Source: Paratractidigestivibacter sp963630635 (GTDB taxonomy: Bacteria > Actinomycetota > Coriobacteriia > Coriobacteriales > Atopobiaceae). From it: DNA of 64,000 nucleotides. The notes beneath the pieces are model-generated. The model saw only the letters and a program-made list of their open reading frames with translations, had not been told where the DNA came from and did no database searches. Of the stretch, positions 18,820 through 26,833 are shown one piece after another; positions within the stretch are counted from its first letter, which is position 1, and each line of letters opens with the position of its first letter. The stretch spans positions 1 to 64,000 of the forward strand of contig CAVGOA010000005.1 of assembly GCA_963630635.1 (NCBI GenBank). The letters are read 5' to 3'. A program made the translations under genes and the position numbers.

Positions 18820-19839
18820 GTGGCCAATCACTTCCGCAGCAACGAGCGACAGCCGGAGGACGTAGACGCCGTCTTTAACGACGTCGCGCCTATCGTAGAC
18901 GAGCAGGTGGACGACGTCCTTTTTGGTGACGTGCCCGCCGCAGAGCAGACCTCGGTCGGTGTGCCGAGCGCGGCCAGCGTGCCGCTGATGACTGCTCTCG
19001 AGCAGTCCGAGGAAGACCTCGCTGTTCACGCCGTCACCGCCTCCGAGCCGGCAGACCCCACCGACCAGCCGGGATTCACCAGCGTGTTCGCGCCTCTCGC
19101 AGACGACAACACGCCCGCCGTCCCGCGTACCGGTGTGCCTACCGTGTCGTTCAAAAACGTATCACTCATCTATCCGGCCCAGCCCAACAAGCCTGCTCTC
19201 GACAACGTTAGCCTTGATATCTATCCGGGCGAGTTCGTGTTTGTCGTCGGCCACTCCGGTTCGGGTAAGTCCTCGTTCTTGCGCCTGATCACGCGCGAGC
19301 TCAAGGCTACCCACGGCGAGGTCATCGTCGCAGGTCAAGACCTCACTAAGATGCGCAACAAGAAGATCCCGTACCTGCGCCGCCAGATCGGCACCGTGTA
19401 CCAGGACTTCAAGCTTCTGCCCAACAAGACGGTCTACGAGAACGTCGCCTTTGCCCTTGAGTGCATTGGCAAGCCGCGCTCGGTCATCAAGGCCCAGGTC
19501 CCCGAGGTGCTTCGCCTTGTTGGCTTAAGCGAACGCATGGATCACTTCCCCGACCAGCTCTCTGGCGGCGAGCAGCAGCGCGTTTCGGTTGCCCGCGCCA
19601 TGGTCAACCGCCCGCCGCTGTTGGTGTGCGACGAGCCTACCGGCAACCTTGACCCCGCGATTTCGCTGGGCATCATGAAGCTGCTCGACCGCATTAACCG
19701 CGCCGGCACCACCGTCATCATGGCCACGCACGACCGCGAGATGGTGGACAACATGCGCAAGCGCGTTATCGCCCTCGAGGCGGGCCACGTTGTGCGCGAC
19801 CAAGAGAAGGGAGGCTACGGCTATTATGGTGCCCTCTAA
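18820..19839 (+). CDS. ftsE: FtsE cell-division ATP-binding protein with long acidic N-terminal extension
   Basis: A 339-residue ABC ATPase that works with FtsX to control septal peptidoglycan hydrolysis. The ATPase core starts near residue 109 (VSFKNVSLIYP), with Walker A GHSGSGKSS (144-152), signature LSGGEQQR (from 247) and Walker B LLVCDEPTGNLD. The first 105 residues are acidic and low-complexity (PEDVDAVFNDVAPIVDEQVDDVLFGDVP) and are not present in typical FtsE of about 230 aa. AAGGAG 7 nt before the GTG at 18820 supports this long start. It overlaps ftsX by 14 nt. Confidence 0.93.
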   Translation: MANHFRSNERQPEDVDAVFNDVAPIVDEQVDDVLFGDVPAAEQTSVGVPSAASVPLMTALEQSEEDLAVHAVTASEPADPTDQPGFTSVFAPLADDNTPAVPRTGVPTVSFKNVSLIYPAQPNKPALDNVSLDIYPGEFVFVVGHSGSGKSSFLRLITRELKATHGEVIVAGQDLTKMRNKKIPYLRRQIGTVYQDFKLLPNKTVYENVAFALECIGKPRSVIKAQVPEVLRLVGLSERMDHFPDQLSGGEQQRVSVARAMVNRPPLLVCDEPTGNLDPAISLGIMKLLDRINRAGTTVIMATHDREMVDNMRKRVIALEAGHVVRDQEKGGYGYYGAL

Positions 19840-20752
19840 CATTGGCTATTCGTTCCGAGAGGTTGGCCAGCACTTCCACCGTAACTGGTCCACCGTCTTG
19901 GGCGCTATCGTCACCATCTTCTTGTCTCTGTTCATCATCGGCCTGTTTGTCATGGGCTCTGCAATGGTGTCCAACATGGTGGGCAGCGTCGAGGATTCTG
20001 TCACCATCCAGGCGTTCCTCTCTGACAGCGCGTCCCAGGATGACGTTGACGCCCTGCAAAAGAAGATCGCCGGCTGGGACAACGTCGAATCTGTGACCTA
20101 CAAGAGCAAGGACGAGGCTCTGGAAGAGTACAAGTCCCAGATGTCCAACCGTAACGCCTCTGACGCCGCGGCCGCTCTGGACGGCGAGAACCCCCTGCCT
20201 GCCTCGCTGGTCATCAAGCTCAATGACTCGCAGCAGGTCCAGGACATGGCGCAGAAGATCATCGACGACTCTGATTTCCAGGCCGTCTGCGACAAGCCCG
20301 ACAACCCTGCCGGCGATGTCCAGTACGGTCGCGAGACGGTCGAGAAGCTCTTCTCGGTTGCTAACTACATCCGCATTGCCGCGGTTGCCCTGGTGCTTCT
20401 TCTCACCTTCGTGTCGTTTGTCTTCATCAACAACACGATCCGCCTGGCCATCACGGCCCGCCGCCGCGAGATCGGCATCATGCGCCTGGTGGGCGCCTCC
20501 AACAGCTTCATCCGCGGGCCCTTCATTCTTGAGGGCACGCTTGAGGCCATCCTGGGCGCCGTCTTGGCCATCGTGGCTTTGCACTTTGGCTCGGCCGCGC
20601 TGCTCGAGAGGCTTTCGTACAGCATGCAGTTCCTGACGTTTAGCATCTCTAACCAGGTGATGTATGCGACCTACGCGCTGCTTTTGGGCATTGGCGTGGT
20701 CATTGGCCTGTTTGGTTCGGCCATCGCGATGGGCCGCTACCTCAAGGTCTAG
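19826..20752 (+). CDS. ftsX: FtsX cell-division permease-like protein
   Basis: A 308-residue membrane partner of FtsE. Topology is one TM near the N-terminus (AIVTIFLSLFIIGLFVMGSAM), a large extracytoplasmic domain (about 50-180) that in other Gram-positives contacts a peptidoglycan hydrolase, and three more TMs with the FtsX/MacB core (RRREIGIMRLVGASNSFIRGPFILEG). The start at 19826 has GGAGG 11 nt upstream and lies inside the end of ftsE, so the two are coupled. Length is normal. Confidence 0.95.
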   Translation: MVPSNIGYSFREVGQHFHRNWSTVLGAIVTIFLSLFIIGLFVMGSAMVSNMVGSVEDSVTIQAFLSDSASQDDVDALQKKIAGWDNVESVTYKSKDEALEEYKSQMSNRNASDAAAALDGENPLPASLVIKLNDSQQVQDMAQKIIDDSDFQAVCDKPDNPAGDVQYGRETVEKLFSVANYIRIAAVALVLLLTFVSFVFINNTIRLAITARRREIGIMRLVGASNSFIRGPFILEGTLEAILGAVLAIVALHFGSAALLERLSYSMQFLTFSISNQVMYATYALLLGIGVVIGLFGSAIAMGRYLKV

Positions 20753-20771
20753 CGACGCCGACGCGCGGGTG

Positions 20772-20801
20772 TTGGGGTGCCGGCGCCGCTTGTGCTACAA
20801 T
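20772..20801 (+). promoter_or_regulatory. Likely promoter of the rnr-smpB operon
   Basis: TTGGGG (20772-20777) and TACAAT (20796-20801) are 18 bp apart, a fair -35/-10 match. It lies after the ftsX stop and before the leader terminator at 20837. Confidence 0.45.
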
Positions 20802-20836
20802 CCCTTACCCAGTGCTAATCAGTAACGCGTTACCCT

Positions 20837-20885
20837 AAAGACAGACATTCCAAGGCAGCTAGCTGCGGGTGTCTGTCTTTTTCTA
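20837..20885 (+). terminator. Terminator or attenuator in the rnr leader
   Basis: AAAGACAGACA (20837-20847) pairs perfectly with TGTCTGTCTTT (20870-20880), with T residues continuing (TTTTT from 20878). The loop holds a GCAGCTAGCTGC palindrome. It may simply end ftsEX transcripts. Because a promoter-like TACAAT lies upstream of it and rnr starts only about 20 nt after it, it could also attenuate rnr. Confidence 0.75.
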
Positions 20886-20904
20886 TCTAAGACAAGGAGT
20901 GCAG

Positions 20905-22935
20905 ATGGCGCGCAAGCGACCGCACAAAGGAAATACCCGCAGAGGCTCGACCAAGGGGCCGAGAAAAGCGAAGCGCCTGCTTACGGGCACGATTCGCGTG
21001 CTGCGCCCGGGGCGCGCCGTGGTCGAGACGCCCGAAGGGGTCTTTGACGTGGCGGCCCACGGCCTTCGCGAGGCCATGAACGGCGACGAGGCGCAGGTAT
21101 TTCTCGCCGACGGCCGCGGCGGGCGGCGCGCCATTGTCCACGACGTGCTGCAGCGCGCAACCGAGACCTTCCTGGGCAAGTTCGAAGACGCGGGCCCGTT
21201 GTTTGCCGTGGTGCCGCTGGATGCTCGCATTGGCTGCGACTTCTTTGTGGTGCCCGAGGACACAAGCCCGGAGCGCCTGGGCGTGGCGCCTGGCGACGTG
21301 GTGTGCGTCCGCATCACCGAGTACCCCACGCGCTACACGGCGGCCACGGTCACGATCGAGCGCCGGGTGGGCGCGGCCGAGGACCTGGACATGGATATCG
21401 AGGGAGTCATTGCCTCGCACGGGCTGGCCACGGAGTTCTCGCCGGCTGCGCTGACCCAGGCAGACGGCATAACGCCGCAGGTAGACGAGGCTCTGGCGAG
21501 CGATGCGGCGCGGCAGGACCTGCGCGGCGTCATGTGCGTGACTATCGACCCGGCCGACGCGCGTGACTTTGACGACGCAGTGGGCGCGCGCCGGCGGGCC
21601 GACGGAGGCTTTGACCTGGACGTTCACATTGCCGACGTGACGCACTACGTTGCCTGGGGGTCGAGCATCGACCTTGAGGCGCGGGCGCGCACCTGCTCGG
21701 CCTACCTGGTGGACCGCGTTTTGCCTATGCTGCCCGAGCGGCTGTGCAACGACGTGTGCTCGCTGCGGCCGCGCGAGGACCGGCTGGCCATGACGGTGCG
21801 CATGCGCCTGGACGCGGCCGGGCACGTGGTGGCGGCCAAGGCCATGAACTCGGCGATCTGTTCTAACGCGCGGCTGTGCTACGACCAGGTGGATGAGCTT
21901 CTCGACGGCCATTGCGAGGCCTGTGACCTGCCGTGTATTGACGCCGAGAAGGACGACGTGGCCGCGATGCTGCACGTGCTGGACCAGATTCGCGATCTTC
22001 GCGAGAAGATCCGGCGCGACCGGGGCGCTATCGACTTCGAGACGCGCGAGACCCGCGTGGCCCTGGACGACGAGGGACGTCCCGTGGGCGTGACGGTGCG
22101 GCAGCGCTCCCGCGCGACGGGGCTGGTCGAAGAGGCCATGCTGCTGGCCAACGAGTGCGTGGCCAAGATCTTGGCCGATGCCGAGATTGAGTGCGCCTAT
22201 CGCGTGCACGAGCAACCCCTGCCCGAGGACCTGCGCCGTGCCGTGGCCCCGCTCGACGAGATGGGCCTGCTTGAGCCGGGCGACGCCGCGGCGCTTGAAG
22301 CGGGCGACCCCTTTGGCATCCAACGCGTGTTGGAGAAGAGCAAAGGTACCCCGGGCGAGTACCTGGCCAGCGCTTTGTTGCTGCGCGCGCAGAGCCGGGC
22401 CGTCTACATGCCGCACAACGAGGGCCACTACGCGCTGGGCGCCAAGGCCTACTGCCACTTCACCTCGCCCATCAGGCGCTACCCCGACGATATCGTGCAC
22501 CGCGCGCTCAAGGCGCACCTGGCGGGGCAGGACGGCTCGCGCGAGCGCCGGGCGCAGGAGCGGGCGCTGCCACAGCTGTGCTCGGACTGCTCGCGCATGG
22601 AGCGCACGGCCGACGCGGCGGCGCGCGACTCGCAAAAAATCAAGATGGCGCAGCTCTACGGCGAGCGATTGGGCCAGGTAGAGGCCGGTGTCGTGAGCGG
22701 CTGCGAGCGCTTTGGCCTGTTTGTGGCGATCGACGAGACGGGCGCCGAGGGCCTGGTGCCAATTAGGTCCCTGGGCCGCGACTGGTACGAGTACGACGAG
22801 GAACGCATGCGCTTGGTAGGGGAGTCGACCGGCGAGGTTTGGAGCCTGGGCTGCCGCGTGCGCGTGCGGGTGGCCGATGTGGACGTTCCACGCGGCCGAA
22901 TCGACTTCCAACTGGTGCGCGAAGGGGAGAAATAA
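20905..22935 (+). CDS. rnr: Ribonuclease R (RNB-family exoribonuclease)
   Basis: A 676-residue 3'-5' exoribonuclease that degrades structured RNA, including mRNA released by trans-translation. After a basic N-terminus (ARKRPHKGNTRRGSTKGPRKAKR) come cold-shock-like domains, then the RNB catalytic core (CVTIDPADARDFDDAVGAR with the metal-binding aspartates; HIADVTHYV; YCHFTSPIRRYPD), and a C-terminal S1 domain (about 588-670, VEAGVVSGCERFGLFVAI). The start at 20905 has AAGGAG 6 nt upstream. RNase II is less likely given the basic tail and the smpB/ssrA neighbours. Confidence 0.93.
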   Translation: MARKRPHKGNTRRGSTKGPRKAKRLLTGTIRVLRPGRAVVETPEGVFDVAAHGLREAMNGDEAQVFLADGRGGRRAIVHDVLQRATETFLGKFEDAGPLFAVVPLDARIGCDFFVVPEDTSPERLGVAPGDVVCVRITEYPTRYTAATVTIERRVGAAEDLDMDIEGVIASHGLATEFSPAALTQADGITPQVDEALASDAARQDLRGVMCVTIDPADARDFDDAVGARRRADGGFDLDVHIADVTHYVAWGSSIDLEARARTCSAYLVDRVLPMLPERLCNDVCSLRPREDRLAMTVRMRLDAAGHVVAAKAMNSAICSNARLCYDQVDELLDGHCEACDLPCIDAEKDDVAAMLHVLDQIRDLREKIRRDRGAIDFETRETRVALDDEGRPVGVTVRQRSRATGLVEEAMLLANECVAKILADAEIECAYRVHEQPLPEDLRRAVAPLDEMGLLEPGDAAALEAGDPFGIQRVLEKSKGTPGEYLASALLLRAQSRAVYMPHNEGHYALGAKAYCHFTSPIRRYPDDIVHRALKAHLAGQDGSRERRAQERALPQLCSDCSRMERTADAAARDSQKIKMAQLYGERLGQVEAGVVSGCERFGLFVAIDETGAEGLVPIRSLGRDWYEYDEERMRLVGESTGEVWSLGCRVRVRVADVDVPRGRIDFQLVREGEK

Positions 22936-22957
22936 GGCCGAGGGTCTTCTCGCTGTA

Positions 22958-23017
22958 AAATCCCCTGCATTCCGTGCTGTTTTTGGCTCGAAGAACGGCA
23001 CGGAATGCAGGGGATTT
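22958..23017 (+). repeat. Long perfect inverted repeat after rnr
   Basis: A 20-nt arm AAATCCCCTGCATTCCGTGC (22958-22977) is mirrored exactly at 22998-23017. The stem continues inward with wobble pairs to about 27 bp and a six-base GGCTCG loop, so the whole 60 nt folds as one hairpin. There is no T-run of terminator length. It could be an RNA stabiliser, a processing site or the remnant of a mobile palindromic element. Confidence 0.75.
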
Positions 23018-23127
23018 GAGGCGGGGGTGCAGCCAACGCCCGCCGGGCACGTCTTGGCGGCCGGGCGGGCTATACTAAGGAACTCACAACTACGGGCCAA
23101 GTTGGCTTGGCTGGAGGATACACGGAC

Positions 23128-24006
23128 ATGGACACACAGACAGAGCTTACGGAGTACCTTGAGCAGGCCGAGGGCCTGATGCTGCAGGGCGAAGACGAGC
23201 AGGCCGAGGAGATGCTGGCCCGCCTGGCCACCGATGCCGAGGAGTACGTGGACAAGAACTGCGCCACCACCAGTGAGGTGCAGTGGTTTAGCTTCCCGGG
23301 CGCCTTTGAGCGTCTGGCATATCGTCGCATCGAGGGCGACCCCCGCGAGCTGCGCGACGTGGGCGAGCCGCTTGACCGCCTGTACCAGGACCTGGCGCTG
23401 GCTCGCGTCCACGTGGGCGACTACGAGGAGGCCATGGCCGCCCTTAAGAGCGCCGTTCGCTGGAATCCCATGGACTGCGCCAGTCGTCTTAACCTGGCCG
23501 ACCTCTACAAGGTAGCCGGCAACATGGACGAGTACCTGGGCCTCACCTTTAGCGTCTTTGAGCGCGCGAGCGACCCGCGCCACCTGGCCCGCGCCTTCGT
23601 GAACTTCTCGGCGTGGTTCGAGGCGTCGCAGAAGCCACGCGTGGCCGCGGCGGCTCTTCGCGCGGCGACCAAGCTCGACGTGCGCGACAGCGCCCTGGAC
23701 GCAGCCATTGACCAGGCAAAAGGCACCGAGCGCGATCCCGACTCCGTGGATGACTCGCAGATGAGCGAGCTTTTGGCCGAGGAGGGCCTGCCCGCTGGCG
23801 CCACCGCCGAGATCGCCGCGTGCCTGCTGATCTGCGCCACGACGGCCGCGGCCGATGGCGACCGCAACGAGGCCGCGATGCTGACCGTCCGCGCGCGCGA
23901 CCTGGTGGGGGAGGCCGCCTGCCGCGCCCTTCTCGACCTCATTCGCGCCCAGGAGCAGGAGCCGGCCGGCGCCGACCAGGACGCCGACCAGGGCCAGGAC
24001 GTCTAG
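23128..24006 (+). CDS. Tetratricopeptide-like protein between rnr and smpB
   Basis: A 292-residue cytoplasmic, mostly helical protein. An acidic N-terminus (TELTEYLEQAEGLMLQGEDEQAEEMLARLA) and repeats around residues 80-160 (ALARVHVGDYEEAMAALKSAVRWNP, ASRLNLADLYKVAGNMDEYLG) look like TPR units. The C-terminus is a disordered Asp/Gln/Ala tail. The ATG at 23128 has GGAGG 10 nt upstream. I do not recognise a named family. Its place between rnr and smpB suggests a link to ribosome rescue or RNA decay, by context only. Confidence 0.78.
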   Translation: MDTQTELTEYLEQAEGLMLQGEDEQAEEMLARLATDAEEYVDKNCATTSEVQWFSFPGAFERLAYRRIEGDPRELRDVGEPLDRLYQDLALARVHVGDYEEAMAALKSAVRWNPMDCASRLNLADLYKVAGNMDEYLGLTFSVFERASDPRHLARAFVNFSAWFEASQKPRVAAAALRAATKLDVRDSALDAAIDQAKGTERDPDSVDDSQMSELLAEEGLPAGATAEIAACLLICATTAAADGDRNEAAMLTVRARDLVGEAACRALLDLIRAQEQEPAGADQDADQGQDV

Positions 24007-24024
24007 GACCGCGAGGGAGCCAAC

Positions 24025-24498
24025 ATGGGATACAAGCAGCGCGAGAAGAAGACGATCGCCCGCAACCGCTCGGCGCGCCACGAGTACTTTATCGACGAGA
24101 CGTTCGAGGCGGGCCTGGAGCTCACCGGCACCGAGGTCAAGAGCCTGCGCGAGCGCGCGGCCCAGATCACCGACGCCTTTTGCCTGATTCGCAACGGCCA
24201 GGCGTGGCTGCACGGCGTGCACATCCACCCCTACTCCAACGGCGGTGTGTGGAACGTCGACCCAGACCGCAAGCGCCGGTTGCTGCTGCATCGCCATCAG
24301 ATCGACTACCTTGACGGTAAACTGCGCGTTAAGGGATGTGCCCTTGTGCCGCTGGAGCTCTATTTTGATGAGCATAACCGCGTGAAGCTGGCCATTGGGC
24401 TGGGCCGCGGCAAGAAGCTCTACGACAAGCGCGAAGACATGGCCCGGCGCGACGTAGACCGAGAGATTGCCCGGGCCCTCAAGGAGCGCAGTCGTTGA
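24025..24498 (+). CDS. smpB: SsrA-binding protein SmpB
   Basis: A 157-residue RNA-binding protein that brings tmRNA to stalled ribosomes. Typical stretches are IARNRSARHEYFIDETFEAGLELTGTEVKSLR (split across the OB-fold), GVHIHPYSNGG, RKRRLLLHRHQI, and the basic C-terminal tail LGRGKKLYDKREDMARRD. GAGGGAG precedes the ATG. The tmRNA gene itself lies 755 bp downstream, after one membrane-protein gene. Confidence 0.97.
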   Translation: MGYKQREKKTIARNRSARHEYFIDETFEAGLELTGTEVKSLRERAAQITDAFCLIRNGQAWLHGVHIHPYSNGGVWNVDPDRKRRLLLHRHQIDYLDGKLRVKGCALVPLELYFDEHNRVKLAIGLGRGKKLYDKREDMARRDVDREIARALKERSR

Positions 24499-25190
24499 GA
24501 CGAGCAGTTCAGGAGTCCGAGTCGCTAGAGCTTGCGGCGATGCTGGCGTTGTCCGGCGGGATTATGGACGCCTATTCCTACCTGGTTCGCGATCACGTTT
24601 TTGCCAATGCCCAGACGGGCAACATGCTGCTTTTGGGCATTCACTTGGCGCATGCTCGTTGGATCGAATCCCTGCACTACGGAGTGCCGGTCGTGTGCTT
24701 TGCGCTGGGCATCGCGCTGTGCCATTGCATCAAGCTTTCAACTAAGCACCGGCACTTGCACTGGCGCCAGCTGGCGCTTCTCGTCGAGATTGCGTTCCTG
24801 GTTCTTGTTGGCTTCATCACCAGCGGCCACAGCTTGTGGGCCAACGGCTTCACGTCGTTTGCCTGCGGGATCCAGGTCCAGGCCTTCCGCAAGTTCCACG
24901 GTCGGCCGCTTGCGACCACGATGTGCATCGGCAACCTGCGCAGCGGCACGCAGTCGTGGGTCGATTGGATCGTCAAGCGCGACCGCGAGAGCCTGCAGGC
25001 AGGTGCCTTGAGCTTCTTCGTTATCGCGTGCTTTGTGATCGGGGCCATTGTTGGCAACTGGCTGGTGCCGGCCTTAGGGACGCACATGATCTGGACCGCG
25101 GCGGGTCTTCTCGCCGTCTGCGTCTTGGTCATGTTCGTGGACCGCGAGAAAAAGCCGGTGGAAAAGCCGGGCCAAGCGGGTAGAATGTAG
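24495..25190 (+). CDS. YoaK-type (DUF1275) membrane protein
   Basis: A 231-residue integral membrane protein of the DUF1275/YoaK family with about six hydrophobic segments. The family pattern ALSGGIMDAYSYLVRDHVFANAQTGNMLLLG is present near the N-terminus, and TTMCIGNLRSGTQSW in the middle. The TTG at 24495 overlaps the smpB stop (TTGA) and has AAGGAG 8 nt upstream, so translation is coupled to smpB. Function is unknown in the family; it is between smpB and ssrA with no clear reason. Confidence 0.85.
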   Translation: MRRAVQESESLELAAMLALSGGIMDAYSYLVRDHVFANAQTGNMLLLGIHLAHARWIESLHYGVPVVCFALGIALCHCIKLSTKHRHLHWRQLALLVEIAFLVLVGFITSGHSLWANGFTSFACGIQVQAFRKFHGRPLATTMCIGNLRSGTQSWVDWIVKRDRESLQAGALSFFVIACFVIGAIVGNWLVPALGTHMIWTAAGLLAVCVLVMFVDREKKPVEKPGQAGRM

Positions 25191-25253
25191 GTCTCGCGCA
25201 AACGAGCGCGCGTATTTTGACATTCGCATGGTGGCAGTGCCCCGTTTTCTTTT

Positions 25254-25618
25254 GGGGGTGACTGGTTTCGACAGGGTGGGCCTGAGACGGGCAGCAGGTC
25301 GCGGTCTCCTCGCCGCGTTAAACAGGGGAACCGTCAAATTGAATTGACGACACTTATTCTTATGAGCCTCTGGCTCTCGCTGCTTAATTTACTAGCGGCC
25401 GTCAATGCGGGGATCGCTCCCGTTCCCGCGGCGACGTCATTTTAGGGAGATGCTCGCGCGGACGTGGCTGGTATGCCGCGCGATAAGATTGAACCGGCTG
25501 GGATGCCAAGCGCGTGTCGTTGGGTGCGCGGCATCTAAGATTTAACCATCGACTGAGCCTGGAGACACCTATCAGGGGTTTGCTTTGGACCGGAGTTCGA
25601 TTCTCCGCACCTCCACCA
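25254..25618 (+). ncRNA. ssrA: Transfer-messenger RNA (tmRNA)
   Basis: A 365-nt one-piece tmRNA. The 5' end GGGGGTGACTGGTTTCGACA and the 3' end GAGTTCGATTCTCCGCACC, followed by an encoded CCA, are diagnostic, and GGGGGTG pairs with CACCTCC to give the 7-bp acceptor stem. The tag frame ends at the TAA at 25385 and reads DDTYSYEPLALAA from GAC at 25346, the usual hydrophobic LAA degron; whether ATT or GAC is the resume codon is not certain. It works with SmpB (24025) and RNase R (20905) encoded just upstream. A terminator follows at 25628. Confidence 0.96.
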
Positions 25619-25627
25619 AAAGCGATG

Positions 25628-25668
25628 CGGCCCGGCGCTTGTTTATGCGAGCGCCGGGCCGTTTTTTT
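25628..25668 (+). terminator. Rho-independent terminator of ssrA
   Basis: CGGCCCGGCGCT (25628-25639) pairs perfectly with AGCGCCGGGCCG (25650-25661), followed by seven T residues. Confidence 0.93.
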
Positions 25669-25686
25669 GTTTGGGGAGGAGTTTTG

Positions 25687-26775
25687 ATGCTGAGAAGAAA
25701 TATCGTCAAAGCAGGCGTTGTGCTGCCTTTGGCCGTTTGCGTTGCCGTGGCTGGGGCGGGGTGCTCGCAGCAGGCGTCTGGCGGGAACGGGGGTGGTTCC
25801 GGGGATTCTGCGCAGGCAGAAGCCGCAGCGAGCGAGCCCACGGCAGAGGCTGTCGCCGCCGACCTTTACCGCGAGGCGATTGCGAACCCCGCGTCCTACT
25901 TCCAGAACAAAGGCCTGGATAGCGCGCTTGTCCAAGGCGGCGAGTACTCCTATGCGCTGGCTAAGGTCGAGGGGCTCGATGCGCCCGCGCTGCTGCTTTG
26001 CCTGCACGGGGATGAGGCCCAGTGGGGCGGCATCGACTCTGTGAGCGTCCTTTACGTTGACGCCAGCGGCGCGCTTGCCGATTGTGGACAGACGCTCTCG
26101 AGGGGCGTCGCTGCGGTGGGCGGCTATCGCGGGGAAGTCTATGCCTCGGTCTACGGGGACGGGCTTCTTGTGAGCGAGGTTAGTTCCGGGACGGGCAGTG
26201 TGAGCAGCGCGCGCCTTTCGTTTGACGGTCAGGCGTGGACAAAACGCCAGGTATATACCGGTAAGCTCATGCTAAGCACTGCCTGCGCGGCGCCGTTTGA
26301 GGCCGAGCAGCGCGAGCTTACCTGGGCCTCTGCCAGCGACTCGAGCGTGCTGGACGCGCTGGCCGGCGAGACGTGGACGAGCAACGTCGACGCGTCTGCC
26401 GCGGACGCCGCGACCACTGCCGAGCAGGCGGGCCTGCAGGTCTTGACCGGCACCGTACACGTCCTTGACACCGAGGGCCTGTGCGCCCTGCAGGGCGTGA
26501 GCGATCCCAGCCCGGGATATCCCCAGGCCAGCGCCTTTACCGTGCTTGCGTTTGACGAGAAGACCCAGGTCACGGCCAAAAACGGCGACGGCGACGGCAG
26601 CTCGACCGGGGAAGCGAGCATGATTTTGCTTGCCAGGGACGATGCGGCGTGGAACGTCTACGACGGCCAACGCGTCACGATCGCGACCGACCCCAGTGCC
26701 ACCTGGTGGCCCTCTGACGTGAGCCTGCCCCTGGGCCAGCCCAAGGCCAGCTCCTTCTCGGTTCTTACAAAGTAG
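25687..26775 (+). CDS. Secreted lipoprotein of unknown function
   Basis: A 362-residue exported protein. It begins with a short basic stretch (MLRRNIVKAG), a hydrophobic core (VVLPLAVCVAVAGAG) and a cysteine near residue 25 that fits a lipobox, then a Gly/Ser/Ala-rich linker. The mature part is beta-rich and has no motif I recognise. Its last 100 residues (VLTGTVHVLDTEGLCALQG, FTVLAFDEKTQVTAKNGDG) may form an OB-like or lipocalin-like module, which is a guess. GGAGGAG lies 6 nt before the ATG at 25687; longer in-frame starts would run back into ssrA and are not credible. Confidence 0.75.
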   Translation: MLRRNIVKAGVVLPLAVCVAVAGAGCSQQASGGNGGGSGDSAQAEAAASEPTAEAVAADLYREAIANPASYFQNKGLDSALVQGGEYSYALAKVEGLDAPALLLCLHGDEAQWGGIDSVSVLYVDASGALADCGQTLSRGVAAVGGYRGEVYASVYGDGLLVSEVSSGTGSVSSARLSFDGQAWTKRQVYTGKLMLSTACAAPFEAEQRELTWASASDSSVLDALAGETWTSNVDASAADAATTAEQAGLQVLTGTVHVLDTEGLCALQGVSDPSPGYPQASAFTVLAFDEKTQVTAKNGDGDGSSTGEASMILLARDDAAWNVYDGQRVTIATDPSATWWPSDVSLPLGQPKASSFSVLTK

Positions 26776-26833
26776 GCGCGGGCGCTGGGTAGAATGAGAG
26801 AATCGCTGTCCACCCGCTAGCATGGAGGAAACC

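Noticed and set aside
20887..24375. A 1162-codon open frame on the minus strand
   Set aside because: It is opposite rnr, the TPR gene and smpB, and has no recognisable domain.
25585..25686. An earlier in-frame start for the lipoprotein gene
   Set aside because: It would begin inside ssrA and run through its terminator. The ATG at 25687 has a good ribosome binding site and a signal peptide directly after it.
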